Positions 60,889 to 64,000 of a stretch of 64,000 nucleotides of DNA are shown here, in pieces. The position numbers and the translations under genes are program-made. The stretch is from CAWJEL01 sp964647255. Lineage in GTDB: Bacteria; Chloroflexota; Anaerolineae; CG2-30-64-16. The stretch spans positions 37,352-101,351 of the forward strand of contig CAZYGI010000005.1 in NCBI GenBank assembly GCA_964647255.1, in the 5' to 3' direction. Positions within the stretch are counted from its first letter, which is position 1. Each line of letters begins with the position of its first letter. The notes under the pieces are model-generated. The model worked only from the letters and a program-made list of their open reading frames with translations. It had not been told where the DNA came from and did no database searches.

Positions 60889-62007
60889 CTATCGGCCCTC
60901 ATCCTTTGTCTTCGTCTGCCCCTGCGCCCTCGCCGCCTCTTGACGCCACAGCTCGCCGAAATAGACATAGACCGCCAGCAGCATCGCCGTCACCAGAAAC
61001 GCGTTGGCGAAAATGGCGATCAGGCCCCCGACGGCCGATTGCCCCACCAGCCCCCACAACACCCGGAAACCCAACAGGATCACGTTCACCAGGATGATGA
61101 GCGAGAACGTCCGAAACGGATTGACCCGCACCAGTCGCAGGCTGATGAGGATGCCGGGCAGAAGCGGATGACCCCGCAACGTCATGACCTCCCCGACAAA
61201 GAAGAGCGACGTCAGCGTCCACATCAAGAGCCACAACGTCAGCCCGCCGACGATCGCAAAAATCAAACCGGCGCCGGCGCCCAAACCCGCCATGAACAGC
61301 ATCGAGGCGCCAAGCGGCAGGTACAGCAGATAAATCAGCACCGCGAGCAGCACAGTGAACAGCGCCAGCCGGGCCGCCAGCCCCACCAGGCCGCGCCAGC
61401 CGGCCCAGGATTGAGGCGCTGCCGCAGCCACAGAGCCATTCTGCACAGGAGCGAACAGCGAATCACGGCTGGCGGCGCGCAAGAAAATCGCCGCGATGAG
61501 CTGTCCGATCAGCCAGCAGCCGAGCGTCACCAGCAGCGCCGCCCAAAAACTGCCGATCTCGATGTTTGGAGCCTGCCACGGCGCCGCGGCGATGCGCTTC
61601 ATCTGCACGCTGAGGCCGAAGGGCGCCAGGACGACGTCGCTGACCAACATCAGCCGGGGCGACTGCATCAGGGCGATGGCGCTCGGCATCGAGAACCAGC
61701 TTCCGGTCACCGCATCGGCCAGGTTAATACTCTTGCCCGCCTCAGTGATCAGCGTCCGAACCCCCGCGATCAGATCGTCGGCGCCCGGCTGGCTCGCGCC
61801 GAAGCCGAGCCGGAAGAGCCCTTCCCAGATCAATTGGCCTCGCTTCGCCAAACCTTCGATGGTGAGACGCGGCAAAAGCCAAAGACCTAAGTCAACGACC
61901 GCGGGAATCAATATGAGCCCGGGGCGGCGAAGGGTCGCATTGACGCCCGCCGTGAGCGCGTCCACGACCCCCAGAGGTGCGACTGTGTCTGCTTTCATCG
62001 CCACCAT
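60889..62007 (-). CDS. Multi-pass membrane protein of unknown function
   Basis: The 372-residue protein from ATG 62007 (or 61998, MKADTVAPLGV) has about six transmembrane segments, with LILIPAVVDLGLWLLPRL, FWAALLVTLGCWLIGQLIAAIFL, MLFMAGLGAGAGLIFAIVGG and a C-terminal SAVGGLIAIFANAFLVTAMLLAVYVYFGELWR. It resembles DUF7544/YIP1-like multi-pass proteins of Chloroflexota but I cannot name a family firmly. It lies 48 bases upstream of gyrB on the same strand and is divergent from the SAM hydrolase-like gene. The open frame extends far upstream on the minus strand, but that stretch is antisense to two real genes. Confidence 0.78.
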   Translation of the reverse strand: MVAMKADTVAPLGVVDALTAGVNATLRRPGLILIPAVVDLGLWLLPRLTIEGLAKRGQLIWEGLFRLGFGASQPGADDLIAGVRTLITEAGKSINLADAVTGSWFSMPSAIALMQSPRLMLVSDVVLAPFGLSVQMKRIAAAPWQAPNIEIGSFWAALLVTLGCWLIGQLIAAIFLRAASRDSLFAPVQNGSVAAAAPQSWAGWRGLVGLAARLALFTVLLAVLIYLLYLPLGASMLFMAGLGAGAGLIFAIVGGLTLWLLMWTLTSLFFVGEVMTLRGHPLLPGILISLRLVRVNPFRTFSLIILVNVILLGFRVLWGLVGQSAVGGLIAIFANAFLVTAMLLAVYVYFGELWRQEAARAQGQTKTKDEGR

Positions 62008-62081
62008 TTTACCACAAAACGGCCCTGGCACGAAATGTGCGGGGTATTTTCCCCTGGACCCTGCGCAGCGGCGAAGGGCAG

Positions 62082-62110
62082 TTGACGGGCTTCGCGGCCT
62101 GAGGTATAGT
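62082..62110 (+). promoter_or_regulatory. Promoter of the SAM-adenosyltransferase/murA genes
   Basis: TTGACG (62082-62087), 17 bases and TATAGT (62105-62110) form a good sigma-70 promoter 39 bases before ATG 62149. Confidence 0.7.
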
Positions 62111-62148
62111 GCGGCAGCGGGAAGACACGCACCATTTCGGCCTGAATC

Positions 62149-62925
62149 ATGACCATTATTACCCTCACCAGCGATTTCGGGGGCGCCGATGGCTATGTCG
62201 GCGTCATGAAAGGCGTCATCCTCGGCATCGCACCCGCGGCCCGCCTGGTGGATCTGAGCCATGAGATCGCCCCCCAGGCCATTCGGCAGGCGGCTTATGT
62301 GCTGGGTCAGGCGGCGCCGCACTTCCCGCCGGGCACGATCCATCTGGCGGTGGTGGATCCGGGTGTGGGCGGCGCACGCCGCCCGTTGCTGGTGACAACT
62401 CCGGCCGCGAGCTTCATCGGACCCGACAACGGCTTGTTCACTTTTGCCCTGGCGCTGGCCGGCGCCCAGGCCTGGCGCCTGGATCGCCCGGCGTTCTGGC
62501 TGCCGGCCGTGGGGCGCACTTTCCACGGCCGTGACATCTTCGCACCGGTGGCCGCGCACCTGGCGAACGGCGTTCACCCGGCGGATTTGGGCAGCCCGAT
62601 CGCGGACGCGCTGCGGCTGCCGGACGCCGGACCGGAACGCCGCAGCACCGGCGTCATCGGCGGACACATCATCCATGTGGACCATTTCGGCAACCTGATC
62701 AGCAATATCCCCGGGGCCTGGGTGGTCGCGGGCGGCTGGTGCGTCGAGTTGCGCGGCCGGGAGATTGCCCGGCTGAGCCAGACGTATGCCGACGTACCGA
62801 TCGGAAGTCTGTTGGCGCTGATCAGCAGCGGCGGCACGGTTGAAATCGCTGTGCGTGATGGGAACGCCGCGGCGCACCTCGGTGTCGGCGTGGGCGAGCC
62901 GGTGATTCTGCGGCCGGCCAACTAA
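62149..62925 (+). CDS. SAM hydroxide adenosyltransferase (DUF62 / chlorinase-fluorinase superfamily)
   Basis: The 258-residue protein begins ITLTSDFGGADGYVGVMKGVIL, with LVDLSHEIAPQAIRQAAYVL, VVDPGVGGARRPLLV, FIGPDNGLF and FHGRDIFAPVAAHLANG, then IIHVDHFGNLISNI in the C-terminal domain. The superfamily hydrolyses SAM to adenosine and methionine; the Asp-Arg-His triad of the hydroxide branch fits GRDIFAP and the lack of halogenase-specific loops. Its cell role is uncertain. It starts after a good promoter and is 18 bases from murA. Confidence 0.9.
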   Translation: MTIITLTSDFGGADGYVGVMKGVILGIAPAARLVDLSHEIAPQAIRQAAYVLGQAAPHFPPGTIHLAVVDPGVGGARRPLLVTTPAASFIGPDNGLFTFALALAGAQAWRLDRPAFWLPAVGRTFHGRDIFAPVAAHLANGVHPADLGSPIADALRLPDAGPERRSTGVIGGHIIHVDHFGNLISNIPGAWVVAGGWCVELRGREIARLSQTYADVPIGSLLALISSGGTVEIAVRDGNAAAHLGVGVGEPVILRPAN

Positions 62926-62943
62926 GTCAGAGGAGGGATTACA

Positions 62944-64000
62944 ATGGAGAAGTTCGTCATCGCGGGCCAACACCCACTGACGGGTGACGTAACGCCCGCC
63001 GGCAACAAGAACGCAGCGCTGCCGATCCTGGCCGCCATCCTCCTCACCGAGGAAGAGGTGACGCTGCACAACGTGCCGCACATCGGGGACGTGGGCACGA
63101 TGTGCCAGATCCTGACGGAGTACGGTGTACGGGTGCAGCGCGAGGGCGCGACCCTGCATCTGTGCGCAAAGGATGCCCGGTTTTCGACGCCGCGGGCCGA
63201 TCTCTTCCAGCAGATTCGCGGTTCGATGCTGTTCGCCGGCCCGATGCTGGGCCGGTTCGGCCAGGTGACGCTGCCGTTGCCGGGCGGCGATCGCATCGGC
63301 CGGCGCCGCGTGGACACGCACCTGCTGGCGCTGGAGGCGCTCGGCACGCAGATTGACTTCAACCACCATGACTTCACCATGCGCGCCGGCGCACTCCACG
63401 GGGCCGACATCCTGCTGGACGAGATGAGCGTCACCGGCACCGAGAACGCGGTGATGGCGGCGGTGCGCGCCAAGGGGACCACGATCATCCGCAACGCCGC
63501 GTCTGAGCCGCATGTCCAGGACCTGTGCGAGATGCTGGCCGGCTGGGGCGCACAGATCGAAGGGATCGGCTCGAACAAGCTGATCATTCACGGCGTGGAT
63601 CGGCTCGGCGGGGGTGAATTCACCATCTCGCCGGATTATCTCGAAGTGGGCAGCTTCCTGGGCCTCGGTGCGGTCACGCGCGGCGAAATCCGCATCCACG
63701 GCGTCGTCCCCGAGCATCTGCGCATGATCAACTACGTCTTCTCCGAACGGCTGGGCGTGCAACTGCGGATCGAAGGCGACACGCTCATCGTGGCGGACGA
63801 ACAAGACCTGACCATCCGCGAGGACATCGGCGGCGCGGTGCCGAAGATTGACGATGCGCCGTGGCCGCAGTTCCCCGCCGACCTGATGAGCATCGCCCTG
63901 ATCGTCGCCACGCAGGCTCGCGGCACCGTGTTGATCCACGAGAAGATGTTCGAGAGCCGCCTCTACTTCGTGGATAAGCTGATCGGCATGGGAGCCAAAA
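62944..64000 (+). CDS. murA: UDP-N-acetylglucosamine 1-carboxyvinyltransferase MurA, 3'-truncated
   Basis: MurA adds enolpyruvate from PEP to UDP-GlcNAc, the first step of peptidoglycan synthesis. The gene runs off the window after 352 codons (family length about 420). It has FVIAGQHPLTGDVTPAGNKNAALP (Lys22 in NKNAA), RADLFQQIRGSMLFAGPMLG, DEMSVTGTENAVMAAVRAKGTT and ISPDYLEVGSFLGLGAVT. The catalytic loop is LPGGDRIGRRRVDTH: Asp116 stands where most enzymes have the fosfomycin-sensitive Cys. It follows the SAM-adenosyltransferase gene by 18 bases, with GAGGAGGGA as ribosome site. Confidence 0.95.
   Translation, partial: MEKFVIAGQHPLTGDVTPAGNKNAALPILAAILLTEEEVTLHNVPHIGDVGTMCQILTEYGVRVQREGATLHLCAKDARFSTPRADLFQQIRGSMLFAGPMLGRFGQVTLPLPGGDRIGRRRVDTHLLALEALGTQIDFNHHDFTMRAGALHGADILLDEMSVTGTENAVMAAVRAKGTTIIRNAASEPHVQDLCEMLAGWGAQIEGIGSNKLIIHGVDRLGGGEFTISPDYLEVGSFLGLGAVTRGEIRIHGVVPEHLRMINYVFSERLGVQLRIEGDTLIVADEQDLTIREDIGGAVPKIDDAPWPQFPADLMSIALIVATQARGTVLIHEKMFESRLYFVDKLIGMGAK

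Noticed and set aside
60889..63939. A single 1016-codon minus-strand protein
   Set aside because: Only the last 372 codons look like a protein (membrane helices). The rest is antisense to the SAM-adenosyltransferase and murA genes.

Overview
The window is high-GC bacterial DNA (roughly two-thirds G+C by eye). It carries two 10-base N gaps (42576-42585 and 49429-49438), so it is a scaffold, probably from a metagenome-assembled genome. The gene set suggests a Chloroflexota (Anaerolineae-like) organism: several lipoproteins and surface proteins with Thr/Pro-rich linkers, a UbiB kinase, a DksA/TraR-type zinc-finger protein, a MurA with Asp at the catalytic Cys position, and stuttering palindromic intergenic repeats. 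The phylum is an inference from protein style, not a marker-gene result.

Layout. 1-3.2 kb: 3' end of an acyl-CoA dehydrogenase, a DUF3786-like protein, a secreted HEAT-repeat protein, and a peroxiredoxin-glutaredoxin fusion whose peroxidatic residue is encoded by an in-frame TGA followed by a long hairpin, so a likely selenoprotein. 3.3-7.6 kb: ruvB-queA on the minus strand, divergent from a DksA/TraR protein, then upp behind a strong terminator-like hairpin, and a dCMP-deaminase-family gene. 7.6-10.4 kb: a lipoprotein, a GH1 glucosidase and tRNA-Lys(TTT) with a clear promoter and terminator. 10.5-16.7 kb: a defence/mobile block with a type I restriction system (hsdR, then a fused hsdM-hsdS), a four-helix-bundle gene bracketed by inverted repeats between them, and a RAYT/IS200-like Y1 transposase next to REP-like palindromes. 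16.7-25.7 kb: a hypothetical protein, a coupled cytochrome P450-SDR pair, an Fe-S-type Rrf2 regulator, a PstSCAB-like transporter and a Cys/Met-metabolism PLP enzyme. 25.8-29.2 kb: a divergent UbiB-family kinase and an M1-type peptidase lipoprotein.

29.3-54.0 kb: one apparent co-directional unit of about 24.6 kb. It starts with an OmpR-family response regulator behind a clear promoter, continues with a 1562-residue surface protein of about twelve modules, a membrane TPR-SH3 protein and a sialidase-like propeller protein, then the partner-candidate histidine kinase, then a polysaccharide deacetylase, GT-C and GT2 glycosyltransferases, a DUF2304 protein, a methyltransferase, a radical SAM-epimerase fusion and a hexapeptide acyltransferase, and ends at a strong hairpin. 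Many neighbours overlap by ATGA or are a few bases apart. I read it as a surface-sensing and surface-glycan or glycoprotein locus; the function is inferred.

54.0-64.0 kb: msrP (with a Tat plus lipobox leader) and msrQ, then convergent minus-strand degV, glgX, gyrB and a membrane protein, and finally a divergent SAM hydroxide adenosyltransferase-like gene and a 3'-truncated murA. No CRISPR array, rRNA or prophage structural module was seen.
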